Below are positions 1 through 8,248 of a stretch of 64,000 nt of DNA, piece by piece. Source of the DNA: Brevibacillus invocatus (GTDB lineage: Bacteria > Bacillota > Bacilli > Brevibacillales > Brevibacillaceae); the NCBI RefSeq assembly GCF_003710915.1, contig NZ_RHHR01000014.1, positions 91,306 to 155,305 of the forward strand. The letters run 5' to 3'. Each line of letters opens with the position of its first letter. Position 1 is the first letter of the stretch. A program made the translations under genes and the position numbers. The notes under the pieces are model-generated. The model ran no database searches and was not told the DNA's origin. It worked only from the letters and a program-made list of their open reading frames with translations.

Positions 1-943
1 CGCCGTTCATTTGCTCGAGCAATACGGGATTGCCGCTTCTCCAGAGGAAATTCTGATCACCTCGGGTGCCCAGCAGGGGCTTCATCTGATTTCCCAGTGT
101 TTACTGAGTCCGGGAGCTGCCATCGCGATGGAAGGGCCCTCTTACTTTTATTCACTGCCGCTCTTTATTTCGGCTGGCTTGCGCTTGTATCGACTGCCTA
201 TGGATCGGGAAGGAATCGTACCGGAGGAGATTCGCTCGCTGCATCAAAAGCACCGGATACGCATGGTATTCGTCAATCCTACCTATCAAAATCCCACGGG
301 GATCGTAATGAGCCAGACGAGAAGGCGGCAGGTTCTCGATATCTGCAAGGAGCTGCGCATCCCTTTGGTCGAGGACGATGCTTATTACGCACTGACCTTG
401 CAGGATAACCGCAAGCCTCCCAAACCAATGAAGGCGATCGATACAAGCGGCATGGTTCTCTATGTGAACAGCATGTCGAAAACAATAGCACCCGGTCTGC
501 GCATAGGCTGGCTGGTGGGACCGCGCTCTGTAATCGAAAGACTGGCTGATGCCAAGCAGCAAATGGACTTTGGTACGAGCAGCGTATCACAACAGATGGC
601 CAGGGAGTTTCTCGAAAAGAGCAGGTATGAGACGCAGATGCAAAAATTAGCTGCCAGCCTGCTTCAGCAAAGAGAGACGATGCTTGAGGCCATGCAAAAG
701 GAGATGAGCGGCCTGGCGGAATGGAATCTGCCGGAGGGAAGCTATCATTTCTGGTGCAGGCTGCATCGGCCATTGGATGAGAGGGAGCTATTAGATGTAT
801 CGATTCGGGCTGGCGTAGTCTTTACGCCGGGTGGGGTGTACGGAGCAGAGCCGGGCTGGCTAAGGCTGACCTATTCTTGGGAAACGAAAGACGCCATCCG
901 GGAAGGGATTCGGCGTCTGGCTCAAGTGATTCTTTCCATGTAA
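1..943 (+). CDS. MocR-type PLP-dependent aminotransferase domain protein (5' end outside window)
   Basis: Carboxy-terminal part of a fold-type I aminotransferase as found in MocR/PdxR-like regulators. The reading frame is open to base 2 and the first visible codons already encode domain sequence, so the start and any GntR-type DNA-binding domain lie upstream of the window. Visible landmarks are ITSGAQQGLHLI (PLP phosphate region), FVNPTYQNPTG, LVEDDAYY, and SMSKTIAPGLRIGW carrying the PLP-binding lysine. The end SWETKDAIREGIRRL is typical of the family. It could also be a free-standing aminotransferase; the missing N-terminus decides. Function as a regulator is inferred from the family. Confidence 0.85.
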   Translation, partial: AVHLLEQYGIAASPEEILITSGAQQGLHLISQCLLSPGAAIAMEGPSYFYSLPLFISAGLRLYRLPMDREGIVPEEIRSLHQKHRIRMVFVNPTYQNPTGIVMSQTRRRQVLDICKELRIPLVEDDAYYALTLQDNRKPPKPMKAIDTSGMVLYVNSMSKTIAPGLRIGWLVGPRSVIERLADAKQQMDFGTSSVSQQMAREFLEKSRYETQMQKLAASLLQQRETMLEAMQKEMSGLAEWNLPEGSYHFWCRLHRPLDERELLDVSIRAGVVFTPGGVYGAEPGWLRLTYSWETKDAIREGIRRLAQVILSM

Positions 944-1081
944 CCTATTTGCTTCGATAAGGAGAGTCATCCTTGTTCATACTAGAGTTACATATCCATG
1001 AAAGGAAGGGTGAGAGGATTGGGCTTTTCGTTGGTCATTGGATTTATCGAATCTCTTACTTCTTACTATTTGACTCTCGTC

Positions 1082-1393
1082 TTATTGATCACAGGGCTGA
1101 TTCTCCGGTTCCGCTACTACGTGGCGTACAACAGCCGCCAGCTTAATCGGGATGCTGCGGTAGCCAAAGAAGACGGGGGCTACATTGGGATTGCTGATTC
1201 GTCCTGACATAGCCCTGGCTTCTGTCAGCTGTGCAGTGAATTCATAGTAGTTTCTACCCCCGTTTTTTTTCGCGGCCTTGTCGATCGCGACTGCCATGAC
1301 GATAAGACGATCCTGTATCTCCACCCGATCCCAGCAGCCGGACAGCAAGAGAGGCAGGATCAGGAATGAGAAGATGAGCGCATGTGCTTTCAC
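1082..1393 (-). pseudogene. gerAC-like germinant receptor C subunit, N-terminal fragment
   Basis: Amino-terminal piece of a Ger(x)C-family lipoprotein. A GTG start at 1393 follows the Shine-Dalgarno GAGGAGG and overlaps the stop of the upstream gerAB-like frame by four bases (GTGA), the usual translational coupling. The frame encodes a lipoprotein signal (LPLLLSGC) followed by WDRVEIQDRLIVMAVAIDK and YEFTAQLTEARAMSG, then resemblance to the family ends near base 1190 and the frame stops at 1082. A full GerC is about 370 residues; only about 100 are left and roughly the first 70 look authentic. Presumed non-functional. Confidence 0.75.
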
Positions 1394-2060
1394 GTTGGCT
1401 TCCTCCTCGTCTTCCACTTGTATACGAGAATCAGGAGGAGGGGCACCAGACTGATCAGTGTCGCCCCAAGCCAGCTTGTCCATTTGTTCCATTCGACCAC
1501 TTCCAAAATATTGCGTGGGAGTACCGCAATCAGAAAGACGACAGGAACAAACAGAAGGGAGATAACGCGATGCTCTTGCAGCTTGAGCAGCTGGGAAGTG
1601 ATGAGACTGGCACAGTAGTGGAACATGACTATTGTGGTGACGGCAAATGGCACCCAGACCATCATCATGATGGAATCCAGTCTTTCGAGAAAAGCGCCAG
1701 GCACTTCGATGTTCTTGATAATGGACAATGTCGGGTATTCGTTCAGTACAACTTCGGATGATCCCATTACGGCGATGCTGAGTACCGTCAGCACCGTGTA
1801 GAGGACGACGGTGGTCCCAATCGCAAGGAGAGAGGCTTTTAGAGCCTGTGTAGGCTTTTCCATAAAGGGCTGAATAAACAGCAGGATTTCAAATCCCAGC
1901 AAGGAAAAGAACACGGTTGGAAAGGCATGAAGGACAGGCAGTATGCCATCGCCAAGCACGGGAAGCACCCGGCCAAAATCTGTTTCCCGAAAGATTTGTG
2001 TCAGGACGATGAGAAGCAGAAGCAAGGTAGCGGGCTGAATGACTTCATTAAACCTGGAGA
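1390..2060 (-). pseudogene. gerAB-like germinant receptor B subunit, C-terminal two thirds
   Basis: Integral membrane permease-like subunit of a spore germinant receptor (GerAB/amino acid permease family). From about 2058 the translation reads FNEVIQPATLLLLLIVLTQI, then PVLGDGILPVL, GFEILLFIQPFMEKP and several hydrophobic segments, ending just before the coupled gerAC start. The normal protein is about 365 residues; here the first 140 or so are absent. The open frame continues upstream to 2196 but those residues do not look like GerAB. Together with the truncated gerAC this is an excised middle piece of a gerA-type operon, left between the aminotransferase gene and nfeD. Confidence 0.8.
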
Positions 2061-2196
2061 AGGAATATTGGTATTGTCTTACATGAACAAGAAAACATTC
2101 ATTGTAAATTTCTGTAAAATCAAAAACTGGCAAAACGCAACCTTTTCCGACCTCATTCGTATGAAAAATAGAGGCAAGTATGGAAAGGGGTGACAA

Positions 2197-2736
2197 ATGA
2201 TGGGCGCGTTGGAAACCGTGTTTCTTGTCTGCCTGGTCGCAGGCCTCGTCTATGCGCTGGTGACTCTACTCTTGGGTGATGCGATTTCGGATATGCTGGG
2301 TGAACTCCATCTTCCTATTTTTCAGCCGATCTTGCTCGTGAGTGGAATAACGGCATTTGGTGGTTCCGGCTTTTTGCTGACTCGTCTGACGGATTTGCCT
2401 ATGGCTGCGGTATTGATCATCGCCATATTCATAGGCATTTCGCTGGCGATGGCGGCCTACTTTCTGTGGGTCAAACCGATGAACAAGGCCGAGACTTCTA
2501 CGGGTTATTCCATGAATCAGCTGCCTGGAAAAATCGGTGAAGTGGGAACGACCATCCCCGCGCAAGGACTGGGTGAAGTGCTAGTCAGCATGGTCAGCGG
2601 AACGACTTACCATATGGCGGCAAGCGTAGACGGGGAACAGATCCCTGCAGGTATGCGTGTCGTAGTCGTGGAAGTGCGTGATCACGTGCTTTACGTTACC
2701 CCTTTCCCGGACAATTATGAAAAAGGAGATGAATAA
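2197..2736 (+). CDS. NfeD-family membrane protein (YuaF-like)
   Basis: Membrane protein of the NfeD1b/YuaF type, 179 residues, which in Bacillus is encoded with the flotillin FloT. Three hydrophobic segments lie at about residues 5-27, 43-60 and 68-92, followed by a soluble OB-fold domain (about 105-179, with KIGEVGTTIPAQGLGEV and GMRVVVVEVRDHVLYV). The start ATG follows AAAGGGGTGA. The next gene, flotillin, begins 3 bases after the stop, so the two are surely co-transcribed. NfeD proteins are thought to act on assembly or stability of flotillin membrane domains; that role is family knowledge. Confidence 0.88.
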   Translation: MMGALETVFLVCLVAGLVYALVTLLLGDAISDMLGELHLPIFQPILLVSGITAFGGSGFLLTRLTDLPMAAVLIIAIFIGISLAMAAYFLWVKPMNKAETSTGYSMNQLPGKIGEVGTTIPAQGLGEVLVSMVSGTTYHMAASVDGEQIPAGMRVVVVEVRDHVLYVTPFPDNYEKGDE

Positions 2737-2739
2737 AAA

Positions 2740-4281
2740 ATGGATTTGTTATTCGGGTCACCTGTGCTCATGGTTGTTACTCTAATCGTCGTCGTATTTG
2801 TGGTATTGGGTCTTGCATTCTGGGCTCGCTACAAGACTGTAGGTGCAGACGAGGCCATGATCGTAACGGGAAGCTATCTGGGCAGCAAAAACGTGCTGTC
2901 TGATGATTCGGGCCGCAAAATGAAAATCGTTAGAGGTGGCGGTGCTTTTATTCTGCCCATTTTTCAACAGGCTAATTTTCTAAGTCTTCTGTCTCATAAG
3001 CTGGATGTTTCAACACCTGAGGTCTATACCGAGCAAGGTGTTCCGGTCATGGCTGACGGGGTCGCCATTATTAAAGTTGGCGGGTCGATCGAAGATATTG
3101 CCACCGCAGCTGAACAGTTTATGGGCAAAACGGATGAAGCGCTGAAAACAGAAGCTCAGGAGGTTCTCGAAGGGTATCTGAGAGCCATTCTGGGAAGTAT
3201 GACCGTCGAGGAAATCTACAAGAACCGGGAGCGATTTGCCCAAGAGGTTCAAAGTGTAGCGACGAAAGACCTGAAAAAGATGGGGTTGTCCGTCGTCAGC
3301 TTTACGATCAAGGATGTGCGTGATAAAAATGGCTACCTCGCTGCACTGGGGATTCCACAAATCGCGGCAGTAAAGCGTGATGCGACGATTTCTCAAGCGG
3401 ATGCCGACAAAGAAGCACGGATCAAGCAGGCACAGGCAGAGGAAGAAGCACGCAAGGCAGAGGTTTTGAAAGAGACGAACATCGCGGAAGCAGAGAAGGA
3501 AAAAGAACTGAAGGTTGCGGCTTTCAGACAGGAACAGGACAAAGCGCGAGCAAGTGCTGACCAAGCCTATAAATTGCAAGAAGCTGTAGCCAAGCAACAG
3601 GTTACAGAAGAGGAAATGAAGGTAGAGCTGGTCCGCAAGCAAAAAGAGATCGAGCTGGAGGAAAAGGAAATTCTCCGCCGCGAAAAGCAATACGACGCAG
3701 AAGTCAAGAAAAAAGCCGATGCGGATCGCTATTCGGTAGAGCAATCGGCTGAAGCGGAAAAAGCGAAGAAATTGCGCGAAGCAGACGCCGTCAGCTATCG
3801 CATCGAGGCTGAAGCCAAGGCGATGGCAGAACAGAAGCGACTCGAAGGTTTGGCGATTGCCGAAGCCGAGCGGGCAAAGGGTGCCGCGGAGGCAGAAGTA
3901 ACCAAATTGAAGCTGGAAGCCGAAGCGGAAGGGAAGGAAAAGCTGGCAGAGGCTTTCGAAAAGTTCGGTCAGGCTGCAGTATTGGATATCGTCTCCAAAA
4001 TGTTGCCGGAATTAGCAGAAAAGATCGCCGAGCCGATGAAGGCAATCGACAAGGTCACGATCGTCGATGCGGGCGGCGGACAAGGCGATGGTGTCAATCG
4101 CCTCAGCGGCAACGTAACCAAACTGATGGCGCAGCTGCCTGAAATGCTCAAAGACGTATCCGGGTTGGATATGAACAAGATGATCAGCGACTTTATGCAA
4201 AAGAAACCTTCGCACGCTGTACAGAAAACCGATGCGGCTCCCGAAGCGCAAACAACGGAATCAGCAGAGAAAACAGAATAG
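2740..4281 (+). CDS. floT: flotillin-like protein FloT (YuaG)
   Basis: Flotillin, 513 residues, a membrane scaffold protein of functional membrane microdomains. An N-terminal hydrophobic hairpin anchor (about residues 8-28) is followed by an SPFH/PHB domain (about 30-210: AMIVTGSYLG, YTEQGVPVMADGVAIIKVGG, VRDKNGYLAALG). A long Ala/Glu/Lys-rich coiled coil follows (about 220-420, repeated AEAE-type motifs). The C-terminal region has the conserved MLPELAEKIAEPM segment and a polar tail. Length fits B. subtilis FloT. Start ATG is preceded by AAAGGAGATGA. It forms an operon with the nfeD gene and is closed by the terminator at 4290. Confidence 0.95.
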   Translation: MDLLFGSPVLMVVTLIVVVFVVLGLAFWARYKTVGADEAMIVTGSYLGSKNVLSDDSGRKMKIVRGGGAFILPIFQQANFLSLLSHKLDVSTPEVYTEQGVPVMADGVAIIKVGGSIEDIATAAEQFMGKTDEALKTEAQEVLEGYLRAILGSMTVEEIYKNRERFAQEVQSVATKDLKKMGLSVVSFTIKDVRDKNGYLAALGIPQIAAVKRDATISQADADKEARIKQAQAEEEARKAEVLKETNIAEAEKEKELKVAAFRQEQDKARASADQAYKLQEAVAKQQVTEEEMKVELVRKQKEIELEEKEILRREKQYDAEVKKKADADRYSVEQSAEAEKAKKLREADAVSYRIEAEAKAMAEQKRLEGLAIAEAERAKGAAEAEVTKLKLEAEAEGKEKLAEAFEKFGQAAVLDIVSKMLPELAEKIAEPMKAIDKVTIVDAGGGQGDGVNRLSGNVTKLMAQLPEMLKDVSGLDMNKMISDFMQKKPSHAVQKTDAAPEAQTTESAEKTE

Positions 4282-4289
4282 ATCTGATG

Positions 4290-4319
4290 AAATCCCCTTC
4301 TGTATGAAGGGGATTTTTG
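4290..4319 (+). terminator. Rho-independent terminator after floT
   Basis: Inverted repeat AATCCCCTTC / GAAGGGGATT with a 5-base loop, followed by TTTTGTTCT. Confidence 0.9.
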
Positions 4320-4329
4320 TTCTACTATC

Positions 4330-4433
4330 GGAAAGTTTAAGTGCGCTAAAGCGCTAAAAAGATTAGCGGAAGATAGTATAAGTGCAACTAAGGCTCCGCC
4401 AAAAGCTTGGCGTAGCCAAGTTTTCTAATGTAA
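4330..4433 (+). repeat. Interspersed structured repeat, copy 1
   Basis: Non-coding block between convergent floT and the deacetylase gene. It seems to hold two units: GGAAAGTTTAAGTGCGCTAA (with the inner palindrome AGCGCT), and GATAGTATAAGTGC... ending TCTAATGT. The second unit holds a hairpin with arms GGCT-C-CGCCAA (4392-4402) and TTGGCG-T-AGCC (4407-4417) around the loop AAGC. Two related copies occur near 22.0 kb (reverse orientation) and 57.1 kb. Confidence 0.7.
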
Positions 4434-4448
4434 AAACGCTGGGATTGC

Positions 4449-5198
4449 TTAATCCATGCCTACCTGTTTGATTTGGTTGCGATACTTCATCAGCTCACTT
4501 ACCGTGACAAACTGATACCCTCGTTTTTGCAGCTCAGGCATGATCTCCCGCAGGGCATCTACAGTTTGCTTGCGGTTCCCACCGTAGTCATGAAAGAGAA
4601 CGATATCGCCGTTTCTTGCGTTGTTCAATACCTTGTTCGTGATCTTTTTCACGCCTGGATCGCTCCAGTCACGCGTATCCTGATGCCAGGACCACATGAC
4701 GACCAAAAAACCAGCGTCTTTGGCGACATGGACGAGTGATTCGTTGTAGACTCCTCCCGGTGGCCGAAACAGATGTGGGCGCAACCCAGTATGCTTGTAA
4801 ATTTCTTCTTGGGTAGCCAGGACTTCCTCGCGCAGATTGGCTGGGGAGATTCTGCGCACATCTGGATGAGTATACGTGTGATTTGCCAGCTCATGCTGTT
4901 GCTCCATCAATAGGCGTACAACTTGTGGATGGGCCTTCACGCGTGAACCGACGACAAAAAAAGTCGCCTTGGCATTGTACTCCTTGAGCAACTCTGCAAT
5001 CTGAGTCGTATACCGAGGGTCCGGGCCATCATCAAAGGTAAGGGCGATTACTTTACTCTTGGTCGGTACCTCCCAGACGATTTCACCACGCGTCTCGTAG
5101 TACTCACGTTCCTTCTCCTTGGCAAGTACGGACCCCGTCTGATCAGGGAACAGGAGGGTGATTCCGACAATCAGACACCACGTGATCATTTTGTTCAT
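4449..5198 (-). CDS. polysaccharide deacetylase (NodB domain), secreted or membrane-anchored
   Basis: Carbohydrate esterase family 4 protein, 249 residues, expected to remove acetyl groups from peptidoglycan or another N-acetylated polymer outside the membrane. An N-terminal hydrophobic segment (about residues 5-22) is a signal peptide or anchor. The NodB domain shows TFDDGPD (metal-binding Asp pair), HTYTHP (metal His residues), RPPGG, WSWHQDTRDW and LFHDYG. The start ATG at 5198 is chosen because AAGGAGTG lies 7 bases upstream; the frame is open a little further but without a ribosome site. The gene is convergent with floT. It resembles Bacillus PdaA/PdaB/YlxY proteins, but which one is not clear. 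Confidence 0.88.
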   Translation of the reverse strand: MNKMITWCLIVGITLLFPDQTGSVLAKEKEREYYETRGEIVWEVPTKSKVIALTFDDGPDPRYTTQIAELLKEYNAKATFFVVGSRVKAHPQVVRLLMEQQHELANHTYTHPDVRRISPANLREEVLATQEEIYKHTGLRPHLFRPPGGVYNESLVHVAKDAGFLVVMWSWHQDTRDWSDPGVKKITNKVLNNARNGDIVLFHDYGGNRKQTVDALREIMPELQKRGYQFVTVSELMKYRNQIKQVGMD

Positions 5199-5485
5199 GG
5201 TTTTCACTCCTTGCGCCATGTGCGACATCATGAAGGGGAACTATGCACTGTTACTATGTGCAAACTGGATTTGAATATGTGGAACAATAGGGACGGAACC
5301 GATCTGGAATGATTTGCATGTCGGTGCGTGATAATGATGAAACCGGGTTAAATGCGGTTATTTTTATGTCCGTTCCAAAAAGACACTTGTGCTTTTTGGG
5401 AGGATACCGTAATCTAATAACATGTTTGTCTGGAGAAAAGATGAGAAACCCAGGCAGAAGCTAGAGACAGATGGAGGAGTCGGAG

Positions 5486-6892
5486 ATGAAGGTTGCCAAA
5501 TTCGGAGGGACTTCGCTGGCCAATGCGGAGCAGATCAAAAAAGTATGCAACATCATCAGGGCAGACAAGGACAGACGTCTTGTTGTCGTTTCTGCCCCTG
5601 GTAAACGATACAAGGATGACAAGAAAGTAACGGATTTGTTAATCAGCTATGCCGAGGCATTCCTGAAAAATGGAGTGGCTCAGCAAGAAAAACAGGCGGT
5701 TTTCGAGCGCTATCAAGAGATTGTACAGGAACTGGGACTTTCGAGTGAGGTCGGTCAACAGATTGAAGCCGAGCTGGAGGAAGTACTTAGCAATCGGGCG
5801 GGACTGTCATCGGAGCGTTTTGTCGATGCGGTAAAAGCGGCGGGCGAGGATAATAGCGCCAAGGTTGTCGCTCACTACCTGCGCTCCTTGGGAGAGGATG
5901 CGCATTACGTCAATCCGCGTGAAGCAGGAATGCTCGTAACAGACGAGGCGGGAAATGCTCACGTGCTGCCTGCCGCTTACGAAAAGCTTAAACAGCTTCG
6001 GGACAGACAGGGAATCATCATCTTTCCCGGATTCTTCGGCTACTCGGAAGCGGGTGAGCTGGTCACGTTTTCCCGCGGTGGATCGGATATTACCGGCTCC
6101 ATTCTCGCTGCTGCTGTAAAAGCATCTGTATACGAAAACTTTACCGATGTGGACTCCGTTTATGTGGTCAATCCAAATCTGGTAGAAAACCCTGTGGAAA
6201 TCAAGGTGATCACATACCGTGAGATGCGCGAGCTTTCGTATTCCGGGTTTAGCGTTTTTCATGAAGAAGCGCTGATCCCTGCGTATCAGGCGGAAATTCC
6301 GGTATGCATCAAAAATACAAATAACCCGTCTGCTCCGGGCACGATGATTGTGTCGGAGAGGGAGCCTTCAGCCAACCGGGTATCCGGTGTTGCCAGCGAC
6401 AGCGGATTTTGCAGCATTTACGTCAGCAAGTACCTGATGAACAAGGAAATCGGCTTCGGACGCAAGCTGCTGCAAATCCTGGAGGAAGAAGGGCTGTCCT
6501 ACGAGCATACGCCATCTGGTATTGACAACATTTCGGTCATTTTGCGTGAACGGGATCTGACGCCTGCCAAGGAAGCTCGCATCGTAGAACGCATCAAGAC
6601 TGAGCTTCAGGTAGACGACATCGCGGTACAGCATGATCTCGCACTGGTCATGATTGTGGGCGAAGGCATGCGTCAATCGGTTGGCACTTCTGCTCGCGCG
6701 ACAGCAGCCTTGGCCGCAGCAGAAATCAACCTGGACATGATCAACCAGGGCTCCTCGGAAGTGAGCATGATGTTCGGCGTAAAGGCATCTGATGCTGATC
6801 GCGCCGTGATTGCGCTGTATCAAGCCTTTTTTGTCCAGGATGAAGTAGAGCTCGCCAAACAAGATCGTCACATGACATCGATGATGCGATAA
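5486..6892 (+). CDS. aspartate kinase (aspartokinase III type)
   Basis: ATP-dependent phosphorylation of aspartate, the first step to lysine, threonine, methionine and diaminopimelate. The 468-residue protein starts with KFGGTSLANAEQIKKV and contains GFFGYSEAGELVTFSRGGSD (substrate and nucleotide sites). It ends with two ACT regulatory domains (about 310-465; RVSGVASDSGF, VMIVGEGMRQSVGTSARA). The long insert after residue 40 and the length match the monofunctional YclM/ThrD type rather than LysC or DapG. Start ATG 5486 follows GGAGGAG; the ATG 15 bases earlier lies inside that ribosome site. No lysine riboswitch is visible in the 280-base leader. Confidence 0.93.
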   Translation: MKVAKFGGTSLANAEQIKKVCNIIRADKDRRLVVVSAPGKRYKDDKKVTDLLISYAEAFLKNGVAQQEKQAVFERYQEIVQELGLSSEVGQQIEAELEEVLSNRAGLSSERFVDAVKAAGEDNSAKVVAHYLRSLGEDAHYVNPREAGMLVTDEAGNAHVLPAAYEKLKQLRDRQGIIIFPGFFGYSEAGELVTFSRGGSDITGSILAAAVKASVYENFTDVDSVYVVNPNLVENPVEIKVITYREMRELSYSGFSVFHEEALIPAYQAEIPVCIKNTNNPSAPGTMIVSEREPSANRVSGVASDSGFCSIYVSKYLMNKEIGFGRKLLQILEEEGLSYEHTPSGIDNISVILRERDLTPAKEARIVERIKTELQVDDIAVQHDLALVMIVGEGMRQSVGTSARATAALAAAEINLDMINQGSSEVSMMFGVKASDADRAVIALYQAFFVQDEVELAKQDRHMTSMMR

Positions 6893-7320
6893 GCGCGTTC
6901 GACAAATGATCCGTTCTGCCATTGATAGACCCGCCACGAAGGAGTGGCGGGTGTTTCCATTCCGACGATCCAGTAGCTCAGAGCGGGATAGTGCCATCCA
7001 GCGGCGTCGCGTCGGGAAGGGATAGGCGGGGCATGTGGATGTGTGTGAAGCACGCCGAGCCACTGCTGATTGGACTCGCGTATGCTTTGCAGAGCCTGGA
7101 TAAAGCTGGGACCATCCCAGCCAAAAGTATGCATGTCCCGAGTGGATGTGGGCATTGCGATATGATGGGTGATCGTGGCCTCTTGGCCGCAAAGCAGGGC
7201 TGAATATTCGTACGGCAAGGCCTCTTGCGCTTCCTTCAAGAGGTTTTTGGCTACTTTCCGGTCAAGGGATAGTTTGGTATTCTTAAACGCAAAGGGTTCA
7301 CCCAACAGTTCGATGTTCAT
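6868..7320 (-). CDS. JAMM/MPN-domain metallopeptidase
   Basis: Small (150 residues) stand-alone JAB1/MPN/Mov34 protein. The zinc motif is complete: HTHPHAPPIPSRRD supplies His, His and Asp, with the upstream Glu likely in LPYEYSALLCGQ. Bacterial relatives remove or process ubiquitin-like or sulfur-carrier proteins, or act on isopeptide bonds; the substrate here is unknown. Start ATG 7320 has GGAGG 7 bases upstream. The 3' end overlaps the end of the convergent aspartokinase gene by 25 bases, and the aspartokinase terminator hairpin lies inside this coding region. The divergent neighbour is the DUF72 gene. Confidence 0.85.
   Translation of the reverse strand: MNIELLGEPFAFKNTKLSLDRKVAKNLLKEAQEALPYEYSALLCGQEATITHHIAMPTSTRDMHTFGWDGPSFIQALQSIRESNQQWLGVLHTHPHAPPIPSRRDAAGWHYPALSYWIVGMETPATPSWRVYQWQNGSFVERAYRIIDVM
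6929..6956 (+). terminator. Terminator of aspartokinase embedded in opposite gene
   Basis: Perfect arms ACCCGCCAC / GTGGCGGGT with a GAAGGA loop, followed by GTTTCC, 37 bases after the aspartokinase stop. It lies within the last codons of the JAMM gene on the other strand. Confidence 0.65.
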
Positions 7321-7376
7321 GGTGGTCCTCCGTAAGTACGTGATCAATTTAAAGGTTGAACGGGGGGATGGTGCGG

Positions 7377-8228
7377 ATGAGTACGATTCAGATAGGTGTT
7401 TGTGGCTGGGGAGATCATGACGATTTGTACACCCAGGGCGTGCGCAGTCGGGACAAGCTCTCCGTATATGCCAGCCACTTTCCAATCGTGGAGCTGGACA
7501 GTTCCTTTTACGCTATTTTACCACAACGAAATTATGAAACATGGGTCAAGGAAACGCCTGATCGTTTTGGCTTCATTGTGAAGCCGTACCAGGGGATGAC
7601 CGGACATACGAGATCGGATGCAGGAATGGATCGCCAGGCGATGTTTCGCCAGTTTGAGGAAAGCATTCAGCCGCTCGTGAATGCGGGCAAACTAAAGACA
7701 CTTCTTTTTCAATTCCCGCCCTGGTTTGATTGTACCAGAGAGAATGTTCAATACGTGCAGGCTTGTCGCCAGGAGATGGCTGACTATCCCTTTGCTGTGG
7801 AGTTCCGGCATCAGAGCTGGTTTGAAGAACGCTACCGTGAGCGGACGCTCGATTTCTTGAAGACGCTTGAGGCCACCCATGTCCTGTGCGACGAGCCCCA
7901 GGTCGGTCGCGGCTCTGTACCGATCGTGGTCGGGGTGACTCAACCTGCGCTGGCGCTGGTACGCTTTCACGGACGCAACAACTCCGGCTGGCGTGATCAA
8001 GGGGAAGGGCAAAACTGGCGGGATGTCCGCTATTTGTACCGATACAGTGAAGAAGAACTGCGGGATTGGGTGCCGCATATTCAAACGATCGCAAATGAGG
8101 CGGAAGAAGTGTGCATCTTGTTCAACAACAACTCGGGTGGGGATGCGGTAACCAACGCCAAGCAGTTTAGTAACATGCTGGGGCTTGAGCCGAGCGGGTT
8201 GAATCCCAGACAGATGGAACTGTTTTAG
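7377..8228 (+). CDS. DUF72 (YecE-like) TIM-barrel protein
   Basis: Member of the DUF72/YecE family, 283 residues, a TIM-barrel fold of unknown biochemical function. Recognised by IGVCGWGDHDDLY near the start, HFPIVELDSSFYAILP, FGFIVKPYQGMTGH, FQFPPWF, AVEFRHQSWF, and the closing RFHGRN plus VCILFNNNSGGDAVTNA. Several in-frame starts exist; ATG 7377 is preferred because a G-rich ribosome site (CGGGGGG) lies about 9 bases upstream. It is transcribed divergently from the JAMM gene and followed, after 20 bases, by the TauE-like transporter. Confidence 0.88.
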   Translation: MSTIQIGVCGWGDHDDLYTQGVRSRDKLSVYASHFPIVELDSSFYAILPQRNYETWVKETPDRFGFIVKPYQGMTGHTRSDAGMDRQAMFRQFEESIQPLVNAGKLKTLLFQFPPWFDCTRENVQYVQACRQEMADYPFAVEFRHQSWFEERYRERTLDFLKTLEATHVLCDEPQVGRGSVPIVVGVTQPALALVRFHGRNNSGWRDQGEGQNWRDVRYLYRYSEEELRDWVPHIQTIANEAEEVCILFNNNSGGDAVTNAKQFSNMLGLEPSGLNPRQMELF

Positions 8229-8248
8229 ATAAAGAAAGAAGGGGAGCT

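Noticed and set aside
5232..5470. Lysine riboswitch or T-box leader for aspartokinase
   Set aside because: No lysine box, T-box sequence (TGGNACC) or antiterminator layout is visible; only a short hairpin CCAAAAAG/CTTTTTGG is present near 5378-5402 without a following T run.
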